A stretch of 59,804 nt of DNA from contig NZ_BOOF01000057.1 of the NCBI RefSeq assembly GCF_016863095.1, positions 1 through 59,804 on the forward strand, written 5' to 3'. This document shows, in pieces, positions 33,721-44,035 of this stretch (its first letter is position 1; the number at the start of each line of letters is the position of its first letter). The translations under genes were made by a program, and so were the position numbers. The notes below the pieces were generated by a model. The model saw nothing but the letters and a program-made list of their open reading frames with translations, ran no database searches and had not been told where the DNA came from. The DNA comes from Microbispora siamensis. GTDB lineage: Bacteria; Actinomycetota; Actinomycetes; Streptosporangiales; Streptosporangiaceae.

Positions 33721-34656
33721 TCAGAACGGCGACAGCGGCTCGGCGTTGTCCTCGTCCACGATGTCGGCGGCGGACCGGACGATCAGGGGGTCGGGCTCGC
33801 CCACGACCGAGGCGTCCTTGTCGTCGTAGTCGTACAGGGACAGGACGTAGCGCATCGCCTCCAGCCTGCCGCGCTTCTTGTCGTTGCTCTTGATGATCGT
33901 CCAGGGGGCGTCCTCGGTGTCGGTGTTGAGGAACATGTCCTCCTTGGCCCGGGTGTACTCGTCCCACAGGTCCAGCGAGGCGATGTCCATCGGCGACAGC
34001 TTCCACTGCCGTACGGGGTCCACCTGGCGGATGACGAACCGGGTGCGCTGCTCGGCCCGCGACACCGAGAACCACAGCTTGACCAGGCGGATGCCGTCGC
34101 GCACGAGCATCCGCTCGAACAGCGGCGCCTGGTACATGAACTCCATGTACTCCTCCGGAGTGCAGAAGCCCATGACCCGCTCGACCCCGGCCCGGTTGTA
34201 CCAGGACCGGTCGAACAGCACGATCTCGCCCGCCGCCGGAAGGTGCTCGACGTACCGCTGGAAGTACCACTGGGTGCGCTCGCGCTCGCTGGGCTTCTCC
34301 AGCGCCACCACGGTCGCACCGCGGGGGTTGAGGTGCTCCATGAAGCGCTTGATGGTGCCGCCCTTGCCGGCCGCGTCCCGTCCCTCGAACAGGATCACCA
34401 GGCGGCCGCCGGTGTCCTTCAGCCAGTACTGCAGCTTCAGCAGCTCGATCTGCAGCAGCCGCTTCTGCTGGTCGTACTCCTGCCGGGAGATGCGGTGGTC
34501 GTACGGGTAGTGCTCGCGCCAGGTGTCCACGGGGCCGCCGTCGGCGCGCACGAGGACGGGATCGTCGTCATCGTCGTCCAGCACCTTCAGCCCCGGCGTG
34601 CGGCGCAGCAGTTCGACCCCGTCGGAATGCTCCCCTAACTGCGATACTTCCGGCAT
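33721..34656 (-). CDS. ppk2: Polyphosphate kinase 2 (PPK2 family)
   Basis: A 311-residue PPK2, which transfers phosphate between polyphosphate and nucleotides. Walker A EGRDAAGKGG is at 91-100; the Walker B/lid motif LFDRSWYNRAG and the ERERTQWYFQRYV segment follow. A run of six Asp residues near position 30 precedes the core. ATG 34656 is chosen because the frame above it runs into the divergent region with no family sequence. The direction of the reaction (ADP or GDP) cannot be told by eye. The gene converges on the second protease gene with a 4-bp gap. Confidence 0.93.
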   Translation of the reverse strand: MPEVSQLGEHSDGVELLRRTPGLKVLDDDDDDPVLVRADGGPVDTWREHYPYDHRISRQEYDQQKRLLQIELLKLQYWLKDTGGRLVILFEGRDAAGKGGTIKRFMEHLNPRGATVVALEKPSERERTQWYFQRYVEHLPAAGEIVLFDRSWYNRAGVERVMGFCTPEEYMEFMYQAPLFERMLVRDGIRLVKLWFSVSRAEQRTRFVIRQVDPVRQWKLSPMDIASLDLWDEYTRAKEDMFLNTDTEDAPWTIIKSNDKKRGRLEAMRYVLSLYDYDDKDASVVGEPDPLIVRSAADIVDEDNAEPLSPF

Positions 34657-34830
34657 CTCAGCGTCCCGTTCACTCGGCCAGCATGACGTGAAGGCCGGGC
34701 GGCGCCCCGGCCACGACCATCGCGAAGCAGGAGACGGCGAAGGCCGTCCCGGCCGCACGGGCCGCGGACGTCCCGCTGCCCCGCGCGCGGGTGTCGTACA
34801 CCCGCCTCGCGGCGAACGCGGCTGGTTCCC

Positions 34831-35919
34831 CTACGGGTCCGCCGGGAACGTCACGACGACCTCGAGGCCGCCGCCGGGATTCGGGCGCGCTGTCACGGCG
34901 GCCCCGTGCGCCGTCGCGATCGAGGCGACGATCGACAGCCCGAGCCCCGCGCCCTGCCCCCGGGTCGTGTGCAGGCGACGGAAGGGCGCGAAGAGGTCGC
35001 CGAAGCGTTCGGCCGGCACCTCGGGACCGGTGTTGCGGACCGTCAGCACGCCCCCGGCGAGCGTCACCTCGACGGCTCCTCCGGGGTGGTTGTAGCGGAC
35101 GGCGTTGCCGACGAGGTTGGTGACGAGCCGATCCAGCAGGACCGGATCCCCGTGGACGAGGAACGGCTCGATCCGCGCGGTCACCGACACCTCGTCCGCG
35201 TCCGTCTCGGCCAGGACGAGCCGTACGACCTCGTGGAAGGCCACGGGAGCCCGCCTCTGCAGGCCGTGCTCGGCCTGGGAGAGGACCAGCAGGGCGTCGA
35301 TGAGGCCCTCGATCCGGTGGTTGTGGAACAGGAGCTTCTCGCGGATCTCGCCGACATCCTCGGGCAGGCCGATCTCGATCGCCGTCCGCTGCACGGCCAG
35401 CGGAGTGCGCAGTTCGTGGGACGCGTTCGCGATGAACCGCCGCTGCCCCTCGACCGAGCGCTCCAGCCGGTCGAGCATGGCGTCGAAGGTGTCGGCCAGC
35501 TCCTTCAGCTCGTCCCGCGGCCCGCCGAGGGCGATCCGCTCGTGCAGGGTGGACAGGGACAGCCGCTGCGCGGTGGCGGTGATCCGGTGGACGGGCCGCA
35601 GGATCCGCCCCGCGATCACCCAGCCCACGACCACCGACACCAGGGTCAGGGCCCCGATCGCCAGCGCGCTCACGTCCCACTGATAGTGGATCACCTCCCG
35701 CGCCAGCTGGGACAGCGGCGGGAGCGGCCCCAGCTCCGATCCGGGGAGCAGAGCGGCCGGGGCCGGAGGCGCCTCTCCCACCCCGACCCCGCGAAAGCTC
35801 TCGATCCGCGCGTGCAGCGCCTGGCGCAGCAGCATGTTGACGATGACCAGCAGCACGACGGAGGTGAGCAGGAAGAGCCCCGAGTAGATCAGCGTGAGTC
35901 GTACCCGGACCGTCGTCAC
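34831..35919 (-). CDS. Sensor histidine kinase
   Basis: A 362-residue sensor: membrane helix at about 12-30, an extracellular segment of about 60 residues rich in Pro, a second helix, a HAMP linker, then the kinase core with phospho-acceptor His168 (ASHELRTP), an N-box around LVTNLVGNAVRYN, and a GAGLGLSIV ATP lid. GTG 35919 overlaps the stop of the response-regulator gene as GTGA, so they form one operon. The short sensor domain is typical of envelope-stress or antibiotic sensors. A divergent secreted S41 peptidase is a likely target. Confidence 0.9.
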   Translation of the reverse strand: MTTVRVRLTLIYSGLFLLTSVVLLVIVNMLLRQALHARIESFRGVGVGEAPPAPAALLPGSELGPLPPLSQLAREVIHYQWDVSALAIGALTLVSVVVGWVIAGRILRPVHRITATAQRLSLSTLHERIALGGPRDELKELADTFDAMLDRLERSVEGQRRFIANASHELRTPLAVQRTAIEIGLPEDVGEIREKLLFHNHRIEGLIDALLVLSQAEHGLQRRAPVAFHEVVRLVLAETDADEVSVTARIEPFLVHGDPVLLDRLVTNLVGNAVRYNHPGGAVEVTLAGGVLTVRNTGPEVPAERFGDLFAPFRRLHTTRGQGAGLGLSIVASIATAHGAAVTARPNPGGGLEVVVTFPADP

Positions 35920-36569
35920 AGCAGGTATCCGGCGCCGGGAACGGTCTGGATGCACGGCGGGTCGCCCAGCTTCGCGCGCAGGCGGCTGACCACGACCCGC
36001 ACCACGGTCGTGAAGGGGTCGGCGTTCTCGTCCCACGCCTCCTCCAGGAGCCGCTCGGCGCTCACCACCGCGCCCTCCGCCCGCATCAGCACCTCCAGGA
36101 CGGCGAACTCCTTGAGCGACAGGTGCAGGTGCCGGCCGTCCCTGGACGCCTGGAGCCGGTGGGTGTCGAGCACGATCCCGTGCCGGGTCAGCACCGGGGG
36201 CACCTGGTCCCGGCTGCGCCGTCCCAGCGCCCGCACCCGCGCGACCAGTTCGGTGAAGTCGAAGGGCTTGGGCAGGTAGTCGTCGGCTCCCATGCCGAGG
36301 CCGGCGACCCTCTCCGGCACCGACGACGCCGCCGTCATCATGAGGATCCGCGTACGGCTCCCGCGCGCTACCAGGTCGCGGCACACGAGGTCGCCGTGCA
36401 GCTCGGGCAGGTCGCGGTCGAGGACGAGGACGTCGTAGTCGCTCACCGCCAGCCGCTCGGCCGCGGCGGCTCCGTCGTACACCACGTCGACCGCCATCGC
36501 GTGGCGGCGCAGTCCCATCGCCACGAGGTCGGCCAGGTCGCGCTCGTCTTCGGCCACGAGTACCCGCAT
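35916..36569 (-). CDS. OmpR-type response regulator
   Basis: A 217-residue regulator with a receiver domain (acidic pocket Glu7/Asp8, phospho-acceptor Asp51, switch Lys in LPKPFD) and a C-terminal OmpR winged helix that ends VRVVVSRLRAKLGDPPCIQTVPGAGYLL-like in pattern. It is co-translated with the kinase. Two 10-bp direct repeats lie 35-56 bp upstream of its start, in the gap shared with the S41 peptidase gene, and are candidate binding sites. Confidence 0.92.
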   Translation of the reverse strand: MRVLVAEDERDLADLVAMGLRRHAMAVDVVYDGAAAAERLAVSDYDVLVLDRDLPELHGDLVCRDLVARGSRTRILMMTAASSVPERVAGLGMGADDYLPKPFDFTELVARVRALGRRSRDQVPPVLTRHGIVLDTHRLQASRDGRHLHLSLKEFAVLEVLMRAEGAVVSAERLLEEAWDENADPFTTVVRVVVSRLRAKLGDPPCIQTVPGAGYLL

Positions 36570-36603
36570 GCCGACGTTCCTAGCCGAAGCGGGGTAACAG
36601 CGG

Positions 36604-36625
36604 CGTTAACGGTTCCGTTCACGGT
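36604..36625. promoter_or_regulatory. Direct repeats CGTTAACGGT and CGTTCACGGT, candidate OmpR-type site
   Basis: Two 10-bp direct repeats differ at one base and start 12 nt apart, the spacing typical for a response-regulator dimer. They lie in the 88-bp gap between the response-regulator start (36569) and the S41 peptidase start (36658), so one site could control both. Confidence 0.55.
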
Positions 36626-36657
36626 CGTGCAACCCAGCTCCGGCCACGCTGACGGGC

Positions 36658-38007
36658 ATGATCAGAACTCTCTCCGCCGCCGTCCTGCTGGCCGCCGGCA
36701 CCCTGTCCGCCGCCCTCCCGGCCCCCGCCGCGCAGGCCGCCACCGCGCAGGCCACCGAGGGCGGCGGGTGCGTCCGGATCACCGCGCCGCCGCCCGAGTC
36801 CGCGCCGCCGACGTCGGTGAACACGCTCCGGCAGGCGTACGAGTGCATGCTGGACAACTACTACAGCGGGCCCGTGCTCGATTCGAAGGTCCTGCTGCGG
36901 GACGCTCTCGCCGCGTACACCCAGGATCTGATGCGGCGCGGCGCCGACGAGGCCGGTCTTCGCCTGCCCGCGCTGACGGGGAACCGCGACGCCGACTGGG
37001 CCGCCTTCGCCGACATGATCGGCACCGGCGACCCGCACGCCCTGCGCGCCGCGGTCATCGGGATGGTCGCCGGGCTCCACGACGACCACGCCCGGGTGGA
37101 CAGGCCCGCTCCCCCGCCGGAGGGCGGGCCGACCGGCACGGGCATCGCGGGCCTGTCGGCCGCGCAGGGCCCACGATTGGACCCGGCTGCCCGGCCGCCG
37201 CTGTTCATCACCCGCGTCCTGCCTCGCAGCCCGGCGGACAAGGCCGGCATCCGGCCCGGCGACATCATCGAGAAGGTCGACGGCATACCGGCGTTCATCG
37301 GGGACAAGGTGAACCAGAGCCTCATCGACACGTTCGCCTCCGACACGGTACGGCTCACGCTCAAGCGGCCCACGACGGGACGCGTCAGAACCGTGCAGCT
37401 CACCGCGGGTCCCCTCGAAGAGCAGAAGCGGGCGGTGACGTCGAAGACGCTCCCCGGCGGCGTCACCTACGTCAAGGTGCCCGGGTTCTTCGAGGGCGCG
37501 GCCGACCAGGCCATCGCCAAGCTGAAGGACACCTCGAAGGCCGCGGTCATCGACCTGCGCGGCAACGGCGGCGGGTCGCCGCGCGAGGTGACCCGGCTGC
37601 TCGGCGCGTTCGCGCACGGCAAGGTCACCAGCTATTTCTGCCCCCTCACGGGTGACTGCGCGGCCAACCACACCGACGACACCGTCCCGCTGCTCGGGCT
37701 GCGCCTGGTCGTGCTCACGGACCGCGCGTGCGCCTCGGCCTGCGAGGACTTCAGCGCGGCCGTGAAGGACAACGGCCTGGGCGCGCTCGTCGGGACCCGC
37801 ACCGCGGGGGCCGTCTCCGGGCCTGCCGAGCCGTACCTTCTCGACGACGGCAGTGTGCTGCTGCTGCCCAAGGTCCGGCACCTCGGACCGGCCCGGGAGA
37901 CCATCGACACGATCGGCGTCCCCGTCGACCACTACGCCCCCATGACGGCCCTCGATCTGGCCACGGGGCGCGACCCCGGCCTCGCCACGGCGCTGAGTCT
38001 CCTCTGA
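36658..38007 (+). CDS. Secreted S41-family peptidase with PDZ domain
   Basis: A 449-residue exported peptidase. Signal peptide (about 1-28, ending QAA), an N-terminal helical part with LHDDHARVD, a PDZ domain (about 165-245, with SPADKAGIRPGD), then the S41 core with nucleophile Ser360 in RACASACEDF. At the position where CtpA-type enzymes keep a catalytic Lys, the motif is GTRTAGA, so this is not a Ser-Lys CtpA; the N-terminal His of HDDH fits the Ser-His arrangement known for nisin-resistance-type S41 enzymes. It is divergent from the two-component system and probably controlled by it. Confidence 0.85.
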   Translation: MIRTLSAAVLLAAGTLSAALPAPAAQAATAQATEGGGCVRITAPPPESAPPTSVNTLRQAYECMLDNYYSGPVLDSKVLLRDALAAYTQDLMRRGADEAGLRLPALTGNRDADWAAFADMIGTGDPHALRAAVIGMVAGLHDDHARVDRPAPPPEGGPTGTGIAGLSAAQGPRLDPAARPPLFITRVLPRSPADKAGIRPGDIIEKVDGIPAFIGDKVNQSLIDTFASDTVRLTLKRPTTGRVRTVQLTAGPLEEQKRAVTSKTLPGGVTYVKVPGFFEGAADQAIAKLKDTSKAAVIDLRGNGGGSPREVTRLLGAFAHGKVTSYFCPLTGDCAANHTDDTVPLLGLRLVVLTDRACASACEDFSAAVKDNGLGALVGTRTAGAVSGPAEPYLLDDGSVLLLPKVRHLGPARETIDTIGVPVDHYAPMTALDLATGRDPGLATALSLL

Positions 38008-38050
38008 CGGCCCTGAGCCTCCTCTGACAGCGCTGAGCCTCCTCTGACGG
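37991..38050 (+). repeat. 20-bp unit in three tandem copies across the S41 stop codon
   Basis: The last codons and stop of the peptidase gene lie in a 20-bp unit (CGCTGAGTCTCCTCTGACGG) repeated three times with one- or two-base differences. Since 20 is not a multiple of 3, the copies fall in different frames; only the first is translated as Leu-Ser-Leu-Leu-stop. Confidence 0.85.
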
Positions 38051-38075
38051 CACCGGGGCTCCCGAAAAAGACGAC

Positions 38076-38104
38076 GGGCCCGGGGGACGTGGTCCCCCGG
38101 GCCC
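38076..38104 (-). terminator. Intrinsic terminator of the aldehyde dehydrogenase gene
   Basis: A perfect 13-bp stem, GGGCCCGGGGGAC and its complement, with a GTG loop lies between convergent genes. Reading leftward it is followed by a run of five T (AAAAA on the plus strand at 38065-38069), so it suits the aldehyde dehydrogenase gene; it may also stop the S41 transcript. Confidence 0.85.
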
Positions 38105-38120
38105 CTTCGGACGCCTGGTT

Positions 38121-39566
<1,446 letters not shown>

Positions 39567-39784
39567 GTCTTCACGCTATGCCACCTGGTGGGAGCCGGTC
39601 GCTACTCCGGACGGGCCAATCACCGCCCCCCGCCGCGCCATCATGGACAACTTCTCCCATGTCACAGATGCGCGGCAATTTCATGATGTTTTCTGTTTCA
39701 CTGCGGTTTGAAAGCCGAGCGGCATGGTTAAGTCATCATCCGGGTCTGTCGCGGGACCCCCAATATGAGAAGGGCTCGTCGCTG

Positions 39785-40414
39785 ATGGGTACGCCGGCGC
39801 CGCTCGGTCTTCAGGGTGCCTACGCACGCGGCCATCGCAGCAACTACGACGAGCTGCGCACCCGTCTCCTCGACGTCGCCAACGACCTGCTCGCCAAGGC
39901 CGGGCCGGAGAGCCTCACCGTACGCAGGATCGCCGCCGAGGCCGGCTGCTCCACCCAGGTCATCTACACGATGTTCGGCAGCAAGGAGGGACTGGCCGAG
40001 GCGCTCTACCTGGAGGGCTTCGAGCGGTTCCGGCGGAGGCTGGAGGCCGTGCCGAAGCGCGACGACCCGCTGGAGCACCTGAGCCTGCTCGGTCCCGCGT
40101 ACCGGGAGGCGGCGCTGGCCGAGCCCGGCTACTACAGCCTCATGTTCGAGCGGGCCATCCCCGGCTTCGTGCCGAGCGAGCGCGCCCGCACGCTCGCGAG
40201 GGCCGCGCTCAACATCGTGGACCGGGTGATCGCCGACTGCATCTCCGCGGGCCATCTCGTGCCCACCCAGCCCCGGAAGATCGCCGACGCGCTGTGGGCC
40301 GCGGCGCAGGGCGCGCTCAGCCTGGAACGTGCCGGGCATCTGCCCGACGGCAAGACGTACGACATCGTCACCGAGGCCGCCGTCCGCGCCTTCCTCGCAC
40401 GCCCCTCCTCCTGA
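39785..40414 (+). CDS. TetR-family regulator with WHG-type C-terminus
   Basis: A 209-residue regulator: helix-turn-helix with ESLTVRRIAAEAGCSTQVIYTMF (about residues 40-62) and a ligand domain of the WHG type (LMFERAIPGF, then ALWAAAQGALSLE). ATG 39785 follows AGAAGGG with acceptable spacing; the long upstream frame is not TetR-like. It is divergent from the aldehyde dehydrogenase (218-bp gap) and its end is 6 bp from the convergent PucR gene, so the dehydrogenase is the likeliest target. Confidence 0.87.
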   Translation: MGTPAPLGLQGAYARGHRSNYDELRTRLLDVANDLLAKAGPESLTVRRIAAEAGCSTQVIYTMFGSKEGLAEALYLEGFERFRRRLEAVPKRDDPLEHLSLLGPAYREAALAEPGYYSLMFERAIPGFVPSERARTLARAALNIVDRVIADCISAGHLVPTQPRKIADALWAAAQGALSLERAGHLPDGKTYDIVTEAAVRAFLARPSS

Positions 40415-40420
40415 TCCGCA

Positions 40421-42058
40421 TCACAGGCACAGCGCGATCCACAGCTCGGCCCGGACGGCGGGGTCGTCCAGATCGCGGCCGAGCAACTCGCTCACCCGCT
40501 TCATCCGGTAGCGCAGCGTGTGCCGGTGCACGCCCAGGCGCTGCGCCGCGGCGTCCCAGTGGCCGTTACTGGCCAGGTAGGCACGCAGCGATTCGACCAG
40601 ATCGGCGCGCGAGCCGTAATCGCGGAGCGGCGCGAGGATCGCCGCCGCGAACGACGCTGCGGCGGCCGGATCGAGCAGCGACAGCAGCCCGCGCCCGGCG
40701 AGTTCGCTGAAGCGCGCCACCGGCGAGGCCGAGACGAGCGCCCGCCGCGCCTGGTCGAGGGCCCGGTCGAGGGCGGTGGCGAGGGCCCGGTCTGGAGCAC
40801 GGTCGGGAGCACGGGTGAAGGCGCGGTCGAGTTCGGGATCCGGGCTTTCCATGCGGTCTTCCACACGGCTCTCGGAACGGGCGATCTCCACGCCGGGTGC
40901 GCTCACACCCACCCGGCCGTGCCGCGCGGCCAGCGCGACGACCTCGTCGGCGTGCAAGTCCGGGGCCAGCACGACGAGCAGCCCTTCCCAGGGCGCGGTG
41001 AAGGTTCCCATGGCGGCGAAGCCCGCGCGCGGGCCCGGCGCCGCGCCGGCCAGGGCCTCGGTCAGTGCCTCCGGGTCGGCGGTGTCGCAGGCGAGGACCG
41101 TGACCGGCTCCCCCGGCAGCCGCATGCCCAGAGCCGCCAGCGTCTCCGCGGCGGCCCGCGCCTCACCGGCCAGCAGCAGCCGCAGCACCGCCGACCGCAC
41201 GTGCGCCGCCGCCGAGCGCTGCTCCCTGCCCTGTTCAAGCGCCAGCGTCAGCAGGGACCCGGCCGCGTTGACGACCGTGTGCGCGATGGGCGAGAACGGA
41301 CGCGGCGATCCCACCGCGAAGAATCCCCTCCGGCCCAGCGGCTGGACGACGACGTGCTCGTCCGGGGTGGACAGGGCGAGGCTCGCCAGGGACGGCGCGC
41401 TCCGCAGCCGGGCGATCTCGGGCTCCAGCGACCGTGCCGTCTCCCGCGCCCAGTCCCCCGCCGCGCCGCGCCTGTCACCCGGACCTGCGTGCTTGTCACC
41501 CGTATGACGGCCGGTCGCGTCGGCGGCGTGCCGTACGGCGCCCGCGGGGTCGAGCAGCAGAGCCCAGCCGCCGATCTCCCTGGACAGCCGGTCCACCACG
41601 GCCACCGGCCCCTCCCGCTGGAGGGCGGCGCGGGTGAGCCTGCCCTGGGCGGCGAAGGCGCGGCTGATCTCCTCGTACTGCTCCCCCGCGAGCAGGTCGC
41701 TGACGGCCTTGCCGATCGCGATGAAGGGGGTGTCCCTCGGCACCTCGACCAGCGGCAGCCCGGCGGACTCGGCCGCCTCGGCGAAGGCGGGCGGCACCGC
41801 GTCGTGGCTCAGCCCCACCCCGAACCCCAGCCCACTGACGCCCCGGGCCACGAGCCGGGAGACGTACGGCACGGCGTCGCCGGCGGACAGGCGCATGCCG
41901 GTCGTGAGCACCAGCTCGCCGCCCTCCAGGAACGGCGTGGGGTCCTCCAGCTCGCTCACCGCGACCCAGCGGACGGGGCGGTCGAGACCGTTCCGCCCGG
42001 CGAGAACCTCCAGGTGGAGCGGTACGATCGCGGTGATCCGGCGCAGCGTGGGTGCCAC
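40421..42058 (-). CDS. PucR-family transcriptional regulator
   Basis: A 545-residue PucR/CdaR-type regulator. The N-terminal PucR domain has RPVRWVAVSELEDPTPFLEGGELVLTTG-like spacing of conserved Glu-Leu-Glu and Gly-Gly-Glu-Leu-Val motifs; the C-terminal HTH_30 domain contains YLASNGHWDAAAQRLGVHRHTL. Between them is a repeat-rich Asp-Arg-Ala stretch (about residues 410-440) that looks like a local expansion. PucR proteins control purine and omega-amino-acid catabolism; the divergent gene is GabT, 109 bp away. Confidence 0.87.
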   Translation of the reverse strand: MAPTLRRITAIVPLHLEVLAGRNGLDRPVRWVAVSELEDPTPFLEGGELVLTTGMRLSAGDAVPYVSRLVARGVSGLGFGVGLSHDAVPPAFAEAAESAGLPLVEVPRDTPFIAIGKAVSDLLAGEQYEEISRAFAAQGRLTRAALQREGPVAVVDRLSREIGGWALLLDPAGAVRHAADATGRHTGDKHAGPGDRRGAAGDWARETARSLEPEIARLRSAPSLASLALSTPDEHVVVQPLGRRGFFAVGSPRPFSPIAHTVVNAAGSLLTLALEQGREQRSAAAHVRSAVLRLLLAGEARAAAETLAALGMRLPGEPVTVLACDTADPEALTEALAGAAPGPRAGFAAMGTFTAPWEGLLVVLAPDLHADEVVALAARHGRVGVSAPGVEIARSESRVEDRMESPDPELDRAFTRAPDRAPDRALATALDRALDQARRALVSASPVARFSELAGRGLLSLLDPAAAASFAAAILAPLRDYGSRADLVESLRAYLASNGHWDAAAQRLGVHRHTLRYRMKRVSELLGRDLDDPAVRAELWIALCL

Positions 42059-42166
42059 TGCTCTTCCCCCCGAACACCCGGCTTGTCCTCACCGGCCAAA
42101 AGTACGCCTACATTCTGACATAGCGGCATATCGGCTGGTGGCGGCGGCGGCCTTACCGTCGGAGAC

Positions 42167-43516
42167 ATGAGCACTGCCACCACGCACGGCGGCCCGCAGC
42201 TCCCACAGGAGCGCCGCCTCGTCACCGAGATCCCCGGCCCGCGGTCGCGCGAGCTTTTCGCGCGCAAGCAGTCCGCCGTGCCTCCGGGCATCGGCACCAC
42301 GCTGCCCGTCTTCGTGACCCACGCGGGCGGCGGTGTGATCGTCGACGCGGACGGCAACTCGCTGATCGACTTCGGCTCCGGCATCGCCGTGACCAACGTC
42401 GGCAACGCCGCCCCCCGGGTGGTCGAGCGCGTGCAGAAGCAGGTCGCCGACTTCACCCACACCTGTTTCATGGTCGCGCCCTACGAGTCGTACGTCGCGG
42501 TGTGCGAGAAGCTCAACGCGCTCACGCCCGGCGACCACGAGAAGCGCACCTTCCTGGTCAACAGCGGCGCGGAGGCCGTCGAGAACGCGGTCAAGGTGGC
42601 CCGGCACGCCACCGGACGGCAGGCGGTCGTCGTCTTCGACCACGGCTACCACGGCCGCACGCTGCTGACGATGACGCTGACGGCCAAGAGCATGCCGTAC
42701 AAGCACGGGTTCGGGCCGTTCGCGCCCGAGGTGTACCGGGTGCCGCTCGCCTACCCGTTCCGCTGGCCGACCGGCCCGGACAACTGCGCCGAAGAGGCCG
42801 CGGCCCAGGCGATCGACATGATCAACAAGCAGATCGGCGCCGAGAACGTCGCGGCGGTGCTCATCGAGCCGATCGCGGGCGAGGGCGGATTCATCGAGCC
42901 GGCCCGCGGCTTCCTGCCGAAGATCGTCGAGTTCTGCCGCGCCAACGGCATCGTCTTCATCGCCGACGAGGTGCAGACGGGCTTCGCCCGCACCGGCCAC
43001 ATGTTCGCCTGCGAGGACGAGGGCATCGTCCCGGACATCATCACCACCGCCAAGGGCATCGCCGGCGGCCTTCCGCTGGCGGCCGTGACCGGCAGGGCCG
43101 ACCTGCTCGACCACGTCCACAGCGGCGGCCTCGGCGGCACGTACGGCGGCAACCCGCTCGCCTGCGAGGCGGCCCTGGGCGTGCTGGAGACCATCGAGCA
43201 GGACAAGCTCGTCGAGCGCGCCCGGCACATCGGCGAGGTCATGCTGCCCCGCCTGCGCGCCATCCAGGAGCACAACCCGATCGTCGGGGACGTACGCGGG
43301 CGCGGCGCGATGATCGCCGTCGAGCTCGTGGTCCCGGGGACCAAGGAGCCCTACCCGGCCGCCGAGATCGCGCGCAGGTGCCACGAGCAGGGCCTGCTCG
43401 TGCTCACCGCCGGGACGTACGGCAACGTGCTGCGCTTCCTGCCGCCGCTGGTCATCCCGGACCACCTGCTCGAGGAGGGCCTCTCCATTCTGGAGAAGGC
43501 GCTCAACGTGGACTAG
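42167..43516 (+). CDS. gabT: 4-aminobutyrate aminotransferase GabT
   Basis: A 449-residue class III aminotransferase of the GabT type. It transfers the amino group of GABA to 2-oxoglutarate, yielding succinate semialdehyde. Visible: GSGIAVTNVGN near the N-terminus, NSGAEAVENAVK cofactor-phosphate region, DEVQTGFARTG with the cofactor Asp, and the PLP Lys296 in TTAKGIAGG. It is divergent from PucR at 40421, its probable regulator; the aldehyde dehydrogenase at 38121 could finish the GABA shunt to succinate. A strong terminator follows. Confidence 0.92.
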   Translation: MSTATTHGGPQLPQERRLVTEIPGPRSRELFARKQSAVPPGIGTTLPVFVTHAGGGVIVDADGNSLIDFGSGIAVTNVGNAAPRVVERVQKQVADFTHTCFMVAPYESYVAVCEKLNALTPGDHEKRTFLVNSGAEAVENAVKVARHATGRQAVVVFDHGYHGRTLLTMTLTAKSMPYKHGFGPFAPEVYRVPLAYPFRWPTGPDNCAEEAAAQAIDMINKQIGAENVAAVLIEPIAGEGGFIEPARGFLPKIVEFCRANGIVFIADEVQTGFARTGHMFACEDEGIVPDIITTAKGIAGGLPLAAVTGRADLLDHVHSGGLGGTYGGNPLACEAALGVLETIEQDKLVERARHIGEVMLPRLRAIQEHNPIVGDVRGRGAMIAVELVVPGTKEPYPAAEIARRCHEQGLLVLTAGTYGNVLRFLPPLVIPDHLLEEGLSILEKALNVD

Positions 43517-43525
43517 ACGGTTTGA

Positions 43526-43578
43526 ACAACATCAAAAGGGGCACCCGGTCTGTTCCGAGGTGTCCCTTTTGTTGTTGT
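43526..43578 (+). terminator. Rho-independent terminator after gabT
   Basis: A 20-bp stem with one mismatch and one G-U pair (ACAACATCAAAAGGGGCACC with its partner at 43559-43578) and a 13-nt loop, rich in A on the left arm and T on the right. It starts 10 bp past the gabT stop and is the least GC-rich feature in this region. Confidence 0.85.
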
Positions 43579-43641
43579 ACGGCTTGCGTTATGCCTCGAT
43601 TTAACCATCGCTTGGCCCGACTCGCGCCGATCACGAAGGGT

Positions 43642-43659
43642 AACCGCGTTATAACGGTT
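43642..43659. promoter_or_regulatory. AT-rich palindromic element upstream of the zinc-ribbon gene
   Basis: CGTTATAACG (43647-43656) is a perfect 10-bp palindrome nested in AACCG-N8-CGGTT. It lies 31 bp before the start of the small gene at 43687 and may be a promoter -10 region or an operator. Confidence 0.35.
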
Positions 43660-43686
43660 CCGATAGGCGATCGAGGGGGGACTTTG

Positions 43687-43935
43687 ATGGGCTGGAACCC
43701 GAACGGCGCCGAGCGGCTCATGCTGACGTTCGACCCTGCCGGCCTCACCACCACGCAGCGCGACGGCGACGCCTGCGTCGTGTGCCACAAGAAGTGGCCC
43801 CGCCCCCGGGTCAAGGTCGGCACACTCCCCGACAACGCCCCCGTCCACGCCTGCGACGACTGCGCCGAGGCCCTGCTGCCCGCACCCGAGGGCAAGGTGC
43901 CGCTGCCCCGCCGCTCCCGGGCCGCCATGTCCTGA
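43687..43935 (+). CDS. Small Cys-rich (zinc-ribbon-like) protein of unknown function
   Basis: An 82-residue protein with CVVCHKK and, 33 residues on, a CDDC pair, spaced as for a single zinc ribbon. The rest is Pro/Arg-rich and basic. ATG 43687 has a strong GAGGGGGG site at 8-nt spacing, and the gene has its own promoter space after the gabT terminator, so it is likely real despite its size. Function unknown; a nucleic-acid or metal-binding role is possible. Confidence 0.7.
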   Translation: MGWNPNGAERLMLTFDPAGLTTTQRDGDACVVCHKKWPRPRVKVGTLPDNAPVHACDDCAEALLPAPEGKVPLPRRSRAAMS

Positions 43936-44035
43936 CCCCTGGGGCGGCGGGGTTCAGCCCCACCCAGGACGTCTACGACCGGAGCCGGGTTGCTCCTGCT
44001 TTCGGGCCTTCCCACCGAGATCACTGCGCCCAATA

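Noticed and set aside
43516..43600. A riboswitch or small RNA after gabT
   Set aside because: The structure is fully explained as a rho-independent terminator with a single stem; no conserved riboswitch core is visible.
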